Shown here: one piece after another, positions 16,044-24,621 of the stretch | How the letters are laid out: every line of letters starts with the position of its first letter | Position numbering within the stretch: the stretch's first letter is position 1 | NCBI RefSeq assembly: GCF_001898575.1 | Contig: NZ_MKUD01000052.1 | Coordinates: 1 to 44,432 of the forward strand | DNA length: 44,432 nt | Direction: 5' to 3' | Origin: Spirosoma sp. 48-14 | GTDB lineage: Bacteria > Bacteroidota > Bacteroidia > Cytophagales > Spirosomataceae | Translations under genes and position numbers: made by a program | The notes under the pieces: generated by a model | Told to the model about the DNA's origin: nothing | The model's database searches: none | The model's input: the letters and a program-made list of their open reading frames with translations, nothing else

Positions 16044-16907
16044 TCAGATGGGTAATACATCGACTTCCACCTGGAATGTATGCCTGCCTGTACTAAAAAT
16101 GATCCCTTTAAGTGGTGAAACGTCTCCAAAATCGCGTCCCCAGGCCGTGGTGATGTGCCGCTCCTGGGGCACAAGATCATTGGTCGGGTCGAAATCGCAC
16201 CAGCCAATCTCAGGTACAAAAACCGACACCCAGGCATGAGTAGCATCGGATCCCTGTAGCTTGGGTTCACCGGGTAGCGGTTGCGTTTCCAGATAGCCGC
16301 TAACGTATCGGGCCGCAAACCCCAAACTACGCAGGCAGGCAATGGTCAGATGCGAAAAGTCCTGGCAGACCCCTTTTTTTTCGCGCAGTACGGTTTTCAA
16401 AGGTGTATAAATGGTCGTAAAGCCAGGCACGTAGGTAAAGGCGCGGTAAATTTTCTGACAAAGAAACCGGGCGCTCTCATAAAAGGGTTCCTGATCGTTA
16501 AAACAGTCGGCCCCGAACTGCCTGATCTCGTCGTCCCAATGAACAAAGGGGCTGGGAAGCATATAGTCCAGCAACTCATTGCGGAGTGCCCGATCGGTTT
16601 GTAGCCGTTTCCGTACTGCTTCATTGGTTAAGGACGAACGGGGTGGGTTCCCAGCGTGCGTTTGAAGCGTACTTTTCGCAATAATAACAAGTTTGTTATG
16701 CGGCTTATAGATCGAAAAATAATGCGTTGTATTGCCATAAAAATCGATTCGTGAATCAATCTCATCAGGGGTAGGGTAAATGGCCAGTGAGAAATCATGG
16801 CAGGTCTGATAGCCTATATTTTTCGGCATCACGCACGCCAATCCATGGTAATTATTCACGTTTTCGCTGTAATCGTATTGGGTTTTATGGAATACTCTAT
16901 AAGTCAT
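16044..16907 (-). CDS. transglutaminase-like cysteine protease of the ATP-grasp/alpha-E operon
   Basis: A 287-residue protein with an N-terminal beta-rich domain of the Bact_transglu_N type (MTYRVFHKTQYDYSENVNNY) and a C-terminal transglutaminase-like core. The catalytic triad can be read directly: C181 in KKGVCQDFSHL, H224 in DATHAWVSVF and D240 in CDFDPTND. No signal peptide is seen, so it is probably cytoplasmic. In families of this type the core usually acts as a peptidase or amidase and not as a cross-linker. Its start overlaps the end of the ATP-grasp/alpha-E gene by 11 bases, a strong sign of coupled expression and shared function. The substrate is unknown. Confidence 0.92.
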   Translation of the reverse strand: MTYRVFHKTQYDYSENVNNYHGLACVMPKNIGYQTCHDFSLAIYPTPDEIDSRIDFYGNTTHYFSIYKPHNKLVIIAKSTLQTHAGNPPRSSLTNEAVRKRLQTDRALRNELLDYMLPSPFVHWDDEIRQFGADCFNDQEPFYESARFLCQKIYRAFTYVPGFTTIYTPLKTVLREKKGVCQDFSHLTIACLRSLGFAARYVSGYLETQPLPGEPKLQGSDATHAWVSVFVPEIGWCDFDPTNDLVPQERHITTAWGRDFGDVSPLKGIIFSTGRHTFQVEVDVLPI

Positions 16908-19455
16908 TTACGATATCAACAATGGTTTCGGTAATGGAATGCTGCGTTGCTGTGTGATTGAAATACTGATTAGCGGTATAGCTGGAAACGTCGGCAATCA
17001 GACCATACACCTGCGAAAGAATACTACTCAGTTTTTCGTAAGCCTGCGTACTGGGTTCAACAGCCGCAATGTCGGAAACATCAATTAGTTTAATTTGAGT
17101 AACCGCTTCCAGAATCGCCTTCCGGGATTTGCTCAACCGTTCGGAAGCCTGGGGCAACTGACTGATACTATAATCCAGTGAATCAAGCAGATAGGCTAGC
17201 GAAGAGGGGATCTGCCGATCCAGTAAAATCATATCCAGCACATACTCTTTTTCGAAGTTGGTTTTATAAATCGATCGGTAATGCGATAAGGCAAAATGAT
17301 TCATGAGCACCACCTCCATCAATTCACTTTCGATAATCGGCTCGGTCTTCATGCTGAAAATGGATTGCAGAATCGTGATTTTTGATAAAATCCGCTCGAT
17401 TAGTTTTCCGGTTTCGAATAAATAGTAGCCATTATTCCGGGGAATCGATTCGTTTACGATTCCGTAGAACGTAAACAGATTACTCTGCAAACTATTCAGG
17501 GTATTCTGAATATCGTTGGGATTGTGGCTAGCCTGGATTTGCTGAAGTTTCTGGTTGATGTGTTCAATGACATCGATCGTTCGCCAGGTTACGTTGTTCC
17601 AGCGTTCGCGAACAGCCATCATGGCTCTTAAAAACGAATTGACCGATGACGCCACTGTGCCGTTTTTGCTGCTATTGGCAATACTGTCGGCAATGATGGG
17701 GAACGGATTTTTGAAGTCGTCCTTGTTCTCGTCCGAAAAACAGGGCTGGATCTGAATGAGGTTGGATACTGTTTTTAGCAGTATTTCAATATGCTGCGTC
17801 TTACTCTGATTGCCGAAATTACGCTGGAGACTTAAAGCGTTAAGCGTAAACATCAGAAAAGTGGTAGCACTCATACTGCGCTCGCTGTAGCGAGCTGCCC
17901 AGTAAAGATTTTCGGCACTGCGGCTGGGAAGCGATGCCTGCGTTTGGTGATAAACAAATCCGGGTAATTTGATTCGTTCCCGAACCACTTCGGCTTCGTC
18001 CGAAATAATCCAGGTGTCTTTCGAAACACTACCGTATTGATTCGAAAAGGTGAATTTGTCTTTCAGTGCCGAACTACGGGTTAGGCCGCCGTCCATCACC
18101 TGATAGCCATTAGGCGTAGCCGTCAGAAAAGCACGAATAGCGGCATAACGAGGCTCAATCTGTCCATCTACAAACGTGGGTGTGGTCGAAAAACTAACTT
18201 CTTCCTGGGCCACGTACTCGGTCGGATTTTGTAGAAGCTGCTCACGGAGCTGTTGTAGCTGCTTTTTGGTAAGCTCTTTACCGTACACCGATCGGAAGAC
18301 CTGTTTGCGGTTCGCTTTTTTAATAATCAGACTGTCCAGATGATCGAGCGTGTTCTGAAGTTCTTTGGGCTGGCCACACCACCAGGTAGCCACTGATGGC
18401 AGAATCAGTTCTTCACTCAGAAAATAACGGCATAACGACGGCATAAATGCATTGAAGGCTGAATTCTCGACTGCGCTGGTACCTGGTGGGTTAATCACCA
18501 TCACATTCCCGTTGCGAATTACCTGTAGCAGACCCGGAACCCCCAGTTTAGAGTCGATTCGAAGTTCGAGCGGATCGCACCATTCATCATCAATTCGCCG
18601 GATAATAATGTCGACTCGCTGAAGCCCGTCGATGGCTTTCACCCAGACGCATCCATTTTTCACCACCAGATCATCGCCCTGAACCAGCGTATAGCCCAGA
18701 TAAGAAGCCAGGTATGCCTGCTCAAAGTAGGTTTCGTTGTTAGGGCCAGGGGTTAAATAAACGACGTTCAGATAATCGGACTTTTCACGAAATACTTTAA
18801 AAATAGACTGTTGGGCTTGCGTGAAGAAAGGCGAAAGCCGACCGACGTACATATCGCGCGCCAGTTCAGGCATAATTTTGCTGATAATGGCGCGGTTTTC
18901 CAGCGCGTAGCCTGAGCCCGATGGAGCCTGTGTTCGATTGTCAACTACCCACATTCGCCCATCAGGGCCACGAGCCATATCGGCGGCATACATGACCAGC
19001 TGATTCTGGGTCGGTAGTTTTACGTCGTAGCAGGAGCGAAAAAAGCCTGTATTTGTATAAATCAATTCGGCGGGCAACACCCGATCTTTCAGCATCTTTC
19101 GCTCGCCGTACATATCCCGCAGAATCAAATCGAGTAGGATAGCCCGCTGCTGTAACCCTTTCGAGATCGCCTGCCACTCCTGCTGCTCAATCAGGAACGG
19201 AATTAAATCGAGCTTCCAAGGGCTGTTGAGGCCATCAGGATGCTGGTATATGTTGTAGGTGACACCGTTCTCTCGAATCTTGTTTTTTATCTCCTGCGCC
19301 CGGTTTGCCAACTCGTTGGGGCCGATTTTTTCCAGTGACGAAAAGAGTTTCTGCCAATGAAACTTGATTGTGCCATTGCCGCCTAATAGCTCGTCGTAGG
19401 TGTTCAGCTTTGTGCGGTATACGTCGAGCAGACTACTGACAGATTCTGAAACCAT
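16897..19455 (-). CDS. circularly permuted ATP-grasp fused to alpha-E domain
   Basis: An 852-residue two-domain protein. Residues 1-500 are a type-2 circularly permuted ATP-grasp domain. Its signature stretches include YQHPDGLNSPWKLDLIP, FFRSCYDVKLPT, MWVVDNRTQAPSGSGYALEN, YLTPGPNNETYFE and NPPGTSAVENSAFNAFMPSL. Residues from about 505 on are an all-helical alpha-E domain beginning RSAENLYWAARYSERSM. ATP-grasp enzymes activate carboxylates as acyl-phosphates to form amide bonds, so a peptide or amide ligase role is predicted. In many bacteria these are two separate genes next to a transglutaminase-like gene; here they are fused. The ATG at 19455 is the first start. A plausible promoter lies at 19506-19535. 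Confidence 0.93.
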   Translation of the reverse strand: MVSESVSSLLDVYRTKLNTYDELLGGNGTIKFHWQKLFSSLEKIGPNELANRAQEIKNKIRENGVTYNIYQHPDGLNSPWKLDLIPFLIEQQEWQAISKGLQQRAILLDLILRDMYGERKMLKDRVLPAELIYTNTGFFRSCYDVKLPTQNQLVMYAADMARGPDGRMWVVDNRTQAPSGSGYALENRAIISKIMPELARDMYVGRLSPFFTQAQQSIFKVFREKSDYLNVVYLTPGPNNETYFEQAYLASYLGYTLVQGDDLVVKNGCVWVKAIDGLQRVDIIIRRIDDEWCDPLELRIDSKLGVPGLLQVIRNGNVMVINPPGTSAVENSAFNAFMPSLCRYFLSEELILPSVATWWCGQPKELQNTLDHLDSLIIKKANRKQVFRSVYGKELTKKQLQQLREQLLQNPTEYVAQEEVSFSTTPTFVDGQIEPRYAAIRAFLTATPNGYQVMDGGLTRSSALKDKFTFSNQYGSVSKDTWIISDEAEVVRERIKLPGFVYHQTQASLPSRSAENLYWAARYSERSMSATTFLMFTLNALSLQRNFGNQSKTQHIEILLKTVSNLIQIQPCFSDENKDDFKNPFPIIADSIANSSKNGTVASSVNSFLRAMMAVRERWNNVTWRTIDVIEHINQKLQQIQASHNPNDIQNTLNSLQSNLFTFYGIVNESIPRNNGYYLFETGKLIERILSKITILQSIFSMKTEPIIESELMEVVLMNHFALSHYRSIYKTNFEKEYVLDMILLDRQIPSSLAYLLDSLDYSISQLPQASERLSKSRKAILEAVTQIKLIDVSDIAAVEPSTQAYEKLSSILSQVYGLIADVSSYTANQYFNHTATQHSITETIVDIVNDL

Positions 19456-19505
19456 TACGCAATACGGATTATAAGAGAATATGGCAATGAAAGTAATTAG
19501 AGCGA

Positions 19506-19535
19506 TAAAATTACCCCTATATTATATTTGGCCAA
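19506..19535 (-). promoter_or_regulatory. candidate promoter of the ATP-grasp/alpha-E operon
   Basis: On the minus strand TTG (plus 19533-19535) is followed after 19 bp by TAATTTTA (plus 19506-19513), one base off the TAnnTTTG box. It lies 50 bp upstream of the ATG. The surrounding 225-bp gap is AT-rich and contains no gene. Confidence 0.5.
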
Positions 19536-19600
19536 CTTTTTTAAGGTTATTATTGGATTAAATAAAATTTTGTTTGCAAGAGTACAATTTTTATCACCCT

Positions 19601-19639
19601 AAAAGCAGTCGGGCCAGCATCTTTAGGATGCTGGCCCGA
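19601..19639 (-). terminator. terminator of pyk
   Basis: A perfect 13-bp GC-rich stem (19609-19621 with 19627-19639) with a 5-nt loop is followed on the minus strand by GCTTTT. It starts about 40 bp after the pyk stop. Confidence 0.85.
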
Positions 19640-19680
19640 TGCCATTTGTGTACGTAAAATTCGGTATGCGTAAAAATACG

Positions 19681-21117
19681 TTAATCGACCATGCTTAATT
19701 TCACGGTATTGGTCCGGCGAGACTGGGTTAACGGCATGCTCAGGGTATTGATAAAAATATCACCTGACTGCAGTTTTCCCTGTCCAATCAGTGTTTGTTT
19801 GATACCTTCCACTGTTTGATCGACAGTCAGGTCCAGATCGGGTTCATATGGCATAACTTGAACACCCCAGTACAACCCTAGCGTATTCCGTAACTGGGCA
19901 TCATTCGAAAACACATATAAATCCGCTTTGGGGCGGTGGTGCGAAATCCGTACGGCGGTGTAGCCTGAGTTGGTAATTCCGATAATGGCTTTGGCTTTCG
20001 TATCGCGGGCCAGTCGGCAGGCGCTCATAACCACGTTGTCGTTCAGGACATTGTCGGTTGGCTCTTCGTTGACGTGCGCATGGTAGCGATAGTAAATTTT
20101 GTCGGTAGTCGCTTCTACCTGCCGGATGGTATTAGCCATACTTTCTACTGCCAGGATAGGATACTTACCGGAAGCCGTTTCGGCACTGAGCATAACGGCA
20201 TCGGCTCCATCCAGTACAGAGTTGGCAATATCATTGATTTCGGCGCGGGTTGGTCGGGGGGCATCGATCATGCTTTCGAGCATCTGCGTAGCCACAATAA
20301 CGGGTTTGGCCGCCTTGTTGCACTTCTCAACCAGCATTTTCTGAATCATTGGAACCTCTTCGGCGGGCAGCTCAACACCCAAATCGCCACGGGCAACCAT
20401 CAGGCCGTCGGTGGCGGCAACAATGGAGTCGATGTTCTGAATCGCTTCGGGCTTTTCAATTTTAGCGATTACCCGACATTTCTTCCCCTGCGATTTGATA
20501 TATTCTTTAATCTCCAGAATTTCAGAGGCTTCCCGTACAAATGAGAGCGCAATCCACTCAACTTCGTGCTCAAGCCCGAATTTAAGATCGGCCCAGTCTT
20601 TGTCGGTAACAGCCGGCATCGACACTTTCGTATTCGGTAGATTCACCCCTTTTTTGGATTTCATTGGGCCACCGTATACCACTTCTGTAACGACATCGGT
20701 ACCTTCGGTGCGCAGGACGCGAACTTCCAGCTTACCATCGTCCATCAGAATACGTTCGCCCGGATGAACGTCCTTATACATATCTTTATAAGGCGTACTG
20801 ACGCGTTCGGCCGTCCCCATGATATCATCGTTGGTAAAGACCAGCTCCTGACCGGGTACAATTATGACGCCATCTTTATTCTCCACGTTACCGATTCGGA
20901 TTTTTGGCCCTTGTAAATCCTGAAGAACACAGAGGTTCAGGTTGTACTCCTGGTTGATTTCGCGAATACGGTTCAGCCGCATCAGGTGGTCTTCATGCGT
21001 ACCGTGGGAGAAATTGAGTCGGAACACATTTACCCCGGCTTTGGCTAATGCCAGCAATTGCTCTTTGGTTTCGGAAGCCGGGCCAATGGTGGCCACAATT
21101 TTGGTTTTCTTAGACAT
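19681..21117 (-). CDS. pyk: pyruvate kinase
   Basis: Pyruvate kinase transfers phosphate from phosphoenolpyruvate to ADP, the last step of glycolysis. The 478 residues include the start MSKKTKIVATIGPASETKEQ, the substrate loop FRLNFSHGTHEDH, LQDLQGPKIRIG, the catalytic lysine signature VIAKIEKPEAIQNID, the metal-binding VARGDLGVELPAEEVP, and MLSAETASGKYP. The C-terminal regulatory domain begins near ACRLARDTKAKAIIGITNSG and is complete. The ATG at 21117 is preferred to the ORF start at 21159 because it gives the family N-terminus and lies downstream of a TATTTTTG box. The gene stands alone with its own promoter and terminator. Confidence 0.97.
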   Translation of the reverse strand: MSKKTKIVATIGPASETKEQLLALAKAGVNVFRLNFSHGTHEDHLMRLNRIREINQEYNLNLCVLQDLQGPKIRIGNVENKDGVIIVPGQELVFTNDDIMGTAERVSTPYKDMYKDVHPGERILMDDGKLEVRVLRTEGTDVVTEVVYGGPMKSKKGVNLPNTKVSMPAVTDKDWADLKFGLEHEVEWIALSFVREASEILEIKEYIKSQGKKCRVIAKIEKPEAIQNIDSIVAATDGLMVARGDLGVELPAEEVPMIQKMLVEKCNKAAKPVIVATQMLESMIDAPRPTRAEINDIANSVLDGADAVMLSAETASGKYPILAVESMANTIRQVEATTDKIYYRYHAHVNEEPTDNVLNDNVVMSACRLARDTKAKAIIGITNSGYTAVRISHHRPKADLYVFSNDAQLRNTLGLYWGVQVMPYEPDLDLTVDQTVEGIKQTLIGQGKLQSGDIFINTLSMPLTQSRRTNTVKLSMVD

Positions 21118-21156
21118 AGGATGGGAAAAATTGGGCAAAATTGGCCAAAGCCGGTG

Positions 21157-21164
21157 CAAAAATA
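21157..21164 (-). promoter_or_regulatory. -7 box of pyk
   Basis: TATTTTTG on the minus strand matches TAnnTTTG and lies 39 bp upstream of the pyk ATG at 21117. No TTG was found at the expected upstream distance. Confidence 0.5.
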
Positions 21165-21223
21165 ACCGGATGCCCTAAAAAACGGTCGTATTCATCGAAA
21201 TTTTACAAGAAGTGTGTACACCT

Positions 21224-21622
21224 TTATTCCCAGAGAATACGAATCAGATGATTGTACCGAGGGAAGTTATGATCGGATGAAATGACGGCTAAGTCATCTG
21301 AAAGGGCCATTGCTAGAATAATTCGATCAAAAGGGTCCCGGTGATTTTCATAAAAAGGGAGTTGGGTGTAGGCTTCAATATGCCTGCCAGATAAAGGCAA
21401 CCAGGTAAAATTCGAGAGTAAAGCTTCCTGAATAATTCTTTGGATAGGCCACTGGATACCAGTATCTCTACCGATAGCAACTTTGATGGCAGTCTCATAA
21501 AAATTGATCGGACTTACATAAACGGTATCAGCTTCCTGAATCCAGCTTCTTGCTTTCGCTGTTAGATTGTCAGAATCCGTAAGTGCCCAGATCAAAGCCT
21601 GCGTATCCAGTAAAACATTCAT
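21224..21622 (-). CDS. VapC-like PIN-domain toxin
   Basis: A 132-residue PIN-domain ribonuclease. The acidic metal-binding residues are D6 (MNVLLDTQALIW), E43 (INFYETAIK), D99 (HRDPFDRIILAMA) and D117 (VISSDHNF). The HRDPFDR block marks the subgroup of VapC proteins found in type II toxin-antitoxin pairs, which cut tRNA or other RNA when freed from the antitoxin. The ATG overlaps the antitoxin stop (ATGA), so translation is coupled. The gene follows priA and the antitoxin gene on the minus strand. All catalytic positions are present, so the toxin should be active. Confidence 0.9.
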   Translation of the reverse strand: MNVLLDTQALIWALTDSDNLTAKARSWIQEADTVYVSPINFYETAIKVAIGRDTGIQWPIQRIIQEALLSNFTWLPLSGRHIEAYTQLPFYENHRDPFDRIILAMALSDDLAVISSDHNFPRYNHLIRILWE

Positions 21623-21852
21623 TCCATATAGTCTTTCAAGTCATCAATAGGATCGTTGAACTCTTTTGAAGACCAATATGAATTGGTAAATCCGCCTTTT
21701 AAACGGCCTAATTCCCTTACAGGCTTTTCTGTTTTTTCGGACATATCTTCAATAAGCGTCACAAGCACTTTGGCTGTCTTGCTCTTTATGGGCAACGCTT
21801 CATCCAGAATAATCTGCCCATTCGTATAAGTTCCTGTTACTGTTGCCAACAT
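21619..21852 (-). CDS. antitoxin partner of the PIN toxin (DUF2281-like)
   Basis: A 77-residue protein directly upstream of, and overlapping, the PIN toxin gene. Residues 1-35 (MLATVTGTYTNGQIILDEAL) look like a small beta-rich, AbrB/VapB-like DNA-binding part. The C-terminal part (ELGRLKGGF, EFNDPIDDLKDYME) resembles the toxin-binding tail of DUF2281-type antitoxins. Such antitoxins block the nuclease and repress their own operon. The start at 21852 is chosen because the longer ORF to 21897 would run into priA. Identification rests on context and C-terminal pattern. Confidence 0.78.
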   Translation of the reverse strand: MLATVTGTYTNGQIILDEALPIKSKTAKVLVTLIEDMSEKTEKPVRELGRLKGGFTNSYWSSKEFNDPIDDLKDYME

Positions 21853-21887
21853 AGCCTGGTCACGTTTCCAGCAATAACGTAAAAATC

Positions 21888-24413
21888 TTACAAACAATCC
21901 ACATCGGCCACGATGCTTACCTGCCGCAACCCTTTATCGGTCAGGATGTCGTTGATCCGATCCTGAATGTAGGTTTTAACCGCTTTGATGTTGACCTTAT
22001 CCCGCTCAATTTTAATCAGAATGTCGAACAGAAACTGGTTACGAATCCGTTCAACCAGGGGTTCTTCGGGACCCAGCACCCGACTACTGCCCAGTACATC
22101 CGTTAATTCGGCGGCCAACCGTTCGGCAGCCTGATGGCTGATGAGTTTATCTGTATGCCGGATGGTCAGCTTAATGAGCCGGGAGAAAGGCGGGTAGTTA
22201 AAATCCTTCCGTTCCTGAATCTCCTCGTCATATAGACCCTTATAATCATTAGTGATAATCTTTTGCAGAATAGGCTGTTGAGGATTATTCGTTTGAATGA
22301 GTACCGTTCCCTGTCGGCCGGCCCGTCTTCCCGCCCGACCACTTACCTGCGTAAGCATCTGGAAAGCCCGCTCGGTAGCCCGGAAATCCGGGAAGTGAAT
22401 CAATCGGTCGGCGTCGAAAATACCAACCAGGCTCACATTATCGAAATCGAGCCCTTTGGTAATCATTTGCGTACCCACCAGAACATCGACCTCGCCACCT
22501 TCAAATTCCTGAATAATTTGCTGGTAAGCGTTTTTGGCGCGCGTTGTATCCAGATCCATTCGCAATACCCGCGAAGACGGGAAAATAATCTGAAGCTGAT
22601 CTTCCAGCTTTTCTGTTCCGAACCCAATGGTGCGGACTTTGGTAGAGCCGCAGGTAGGGCAGGTACGTGGTACAGCTTCCTTATGGCCGCAGTAATGGCA
22701 GCGCAACTCGGCATCGCGCTGGTGGTAGGTCAGGCTAACGGCACAGTTCTGGCATTCGGCAGTCCAGTCGCAATCTTCACATTGCATATAGGGCGAATAA
22801 CCCCGTCGATTCTGGAACAAAATACTTTGCTCCTTTCGCTCCAGATTCATTTCCAGCGCCCCAAGTAGAGCCGACGAAAATTCGTTCTTCATCGTCTTTT
22901 GCCGTTTTTCCTGCTGGGTGTTTACCAATACAATATTGGGCAGAGTAGCATCACCAAATCGCTGGAATAGCTCAACGAGCCCATATCGGCCCTGTTTGGC
23001 TTGAAAATAGGTTTCGAGCGAGGGTGTAGCCGATCCCAGCAACACTTTAGCCTGCTGCCAGTGCGCCAGCATAATCGCTACGTCGCGAGCATGGTAGCGA
23101 GGAGCCGGGTCGTGCTGCTTATAACTCGTTTCATGTTCCTCATCGACAATAATCAGCCCCAGGTTATCGAACGGGAGAAATACCGACGACCGAACACCAA
23201 CCACGAATTGATACTGCCCCGACACAACGCCTTTCCAAACCTCAACACGTTCATTGTCTGAAAACTTGGAGTGGTAAATCCCCATTTTATCGCCAAAGAC
23301 TCGTTGGAGCCGCACCACAATCTGGGCCGTCAGGGCAATTTCGGGCAGTAGATAAAGTACCTGCGAGCCACCCAGCAACGCCTGTTGAATGAGATCGATA
23401 TAAATTTCGGTTTTACCACTGCCTGTAATCCCATGAAACAACACAATGTTCTGGTGCGCAAACTGCTGCATAATCTGGTTAGCTGCTGCCTGTTGGGCAT
23501 CGGTCAGCCGAATTTCTACCTGTGGCGCCAGATTGTCCGAAAAGCGGGGCTGGATAACCTCAAAGGTTTCGAAAACGCCATTTTTAACCAGCGTCGACAG
23601 GGAGGATTGCGAAAGCTCGTCGTCCTGATTAAGAATTGTTTTGTCCAGCCCTTTCTGATTTAACGACGGGTCACGCTGCATAGGAACATGCCGTAGGTAG
23701 CGCATCACCACTTCCTGCTGTTTAGGCAGTTTATCGAGCCGCTGAATCAGGGCTAATAGTTGTTCCCGCTCCTCATAGTTGCGGTGCAACCTGATTTTGC
23801 GAACCATTTTGGGAATGTATTTCTCCCTGACTTCTTCGAAAACGATAACGGCCTTCTTACCAACCAGCGATTTGATCAGGGCAGGTACATTGGTGTTCTC
23901 CCCAGCCAGACGTCCTAATTCTTCGTATGAAAGAGCGGGATGCTTTTTGAGTTCGGTCAGCAACACCTCCTCAAACTCGGTCAGTAGCTCAGGATAATCG
24001 AAATCGGGATTGAACTGCACCTTCGACTGACTCGATATTTTAAGTCCCGACGGCAGAGCTACATTCATAACATCGCCAATGCAGCACATGTAGTATTCGG
24101 CCATCCAGCGGAACAGTTCCAGTTGATACCCAGTCACTAAGGGATATTCATCCAGAACTTCACTAATATAACGTGCCTGATACGCCGTAGGTGGTGAATT
24201 ATGCAGTTTGGCCACCACAGCCGTGAGCACTCGGCTATTTTTCTTGCCAAATGGCACAATCACTCTGGCACCAATTTTGAGAATGTCGGCCATTCCTCGA
24301 GGAACCCGATAGGTAAACAATTTTGGGACCGGAATTGGCAGAATTAAGTCGGCGAAGAAGGTGATTTCTTCACTTTCAAACGATGAAAATAACGTATTGA
24401 GCTGATTTTCCAC
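21888..24413 (-). CDS. priA: primosomal protein N' (replication restart helicase PriA)
   Basis: PriA recognises stalled forks and reloads the replication machinery. The 841 residues show the N-terminal 3'-end-binding domain (FADLILPIPVPKLFTYRVP) and a central superfamily-2 helicase. The helicase carries Walker A GITGSGKTEIYI, the DEEH box IIVDEEHETSYKQHDPAPRY, GSATPSLET, and later TQMITKGLDFDNVSLVGIFD and QVSGRAGR. Eight zinc-binding cysteines lie in CEDCDWTAECQNC and CHYCGHKEAVPRTCPTCG. Length and motif order are normal. The ATG at 24413 gives a plausible start a little longer than usual. It is the first gene of a minus-strand run that continues with the toxin-antitoxin pair 35 bp downstream. 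Confidence 0.96.
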   Translation of the reverse strand: MENQLNTLFSSFESEEITFFADLILPIPVPKLFTYRVPRGMADILKIGARVIVPFGKKNSRVLTAVVAKLHNSPPTAYQARYISEVLDEYPLVTGYQLELFRWMAEYYMCCIGDVMNVALPSGLKISSQSKVQFNPDFDYPELLTEFEEVLLTELKKHPALSYEELGRLAGENTNVPALIKSLVGKKAVIVFEEVREKYIPKMVRKIRLHRNYEEREQLLALIQRLDKLPKQQEVVMRYLRHVPMQRDPSLNQKGLDKTILNQDDELSQSSLSTLVKNGVFETFEVIQPRFSDNLAPQVEIRLTDAQQAAANQIMQQFAHQNIVLFHGITGSGKTEIYIDLIQQALLGGSQVLYLLPEIALTAQIVVRLQRVFGDKMGIYHSKFSDNERVEVWKGVVSGQYQFVVGVRSSVFLPFDNLGLIIVDEEHETSYKQHDPAPRYHARDVAIMLAHWQQAKVLLGSATPSLETYFQAKQGRYGLVELFQRFGDATLPNIVLVNTQQEKRQKTMKNEFSSALLGALEMNLERKEQSILFQNRRGYSPYMQCEDCDWTAECQNCAVSLTYHQRDAELRCHYCGHKEAVPRTCPTCGSTKVRTIGFGTEKLEDQLQIIFPSSRVLRMDLDTTRAKNAYQQIIQEFEGGEVDVLVGTQMITKGLDFDNVSLVGIFDADRLIHFPDFRATERAFQMLTQVSGRAGRRAGRQGTVLIQTNNPQQPILQKIITNDYKGLYDEEIQERKDFNYPPFSRLIKLTIRHTDKLISHQAAERLAAELTDVLGSSRVLGPEEPLVERIRNQFLFDILIKIERDKVNIKAVKTYIQDRINDILTDKGLRQVSIVADVDCL

Positions 24414-24621
24414 TTGTTGGATACGGATGGACAGTAAATATACGCAGAAACCTAAAGCGGTCTGGCAAGGCTTTTGTCATACGTACGTCTGTCGATTTTC
24501 TTTTTGTAAACAAAAATTTAGATAAAGAAAATCAAAAAAAATATGTCACCAGACAGGCGCGATCATGCATTTATCTGGTACTCAGTACGCATTCCTTTTT
24601 CCAACAAAAATTTCTCAAATT

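Noticed and set aside
20074..20544. Plus-strand ORF of 156 residues over pyk
   Set aside because: It is an antisense shadow of a highly conserved gene.
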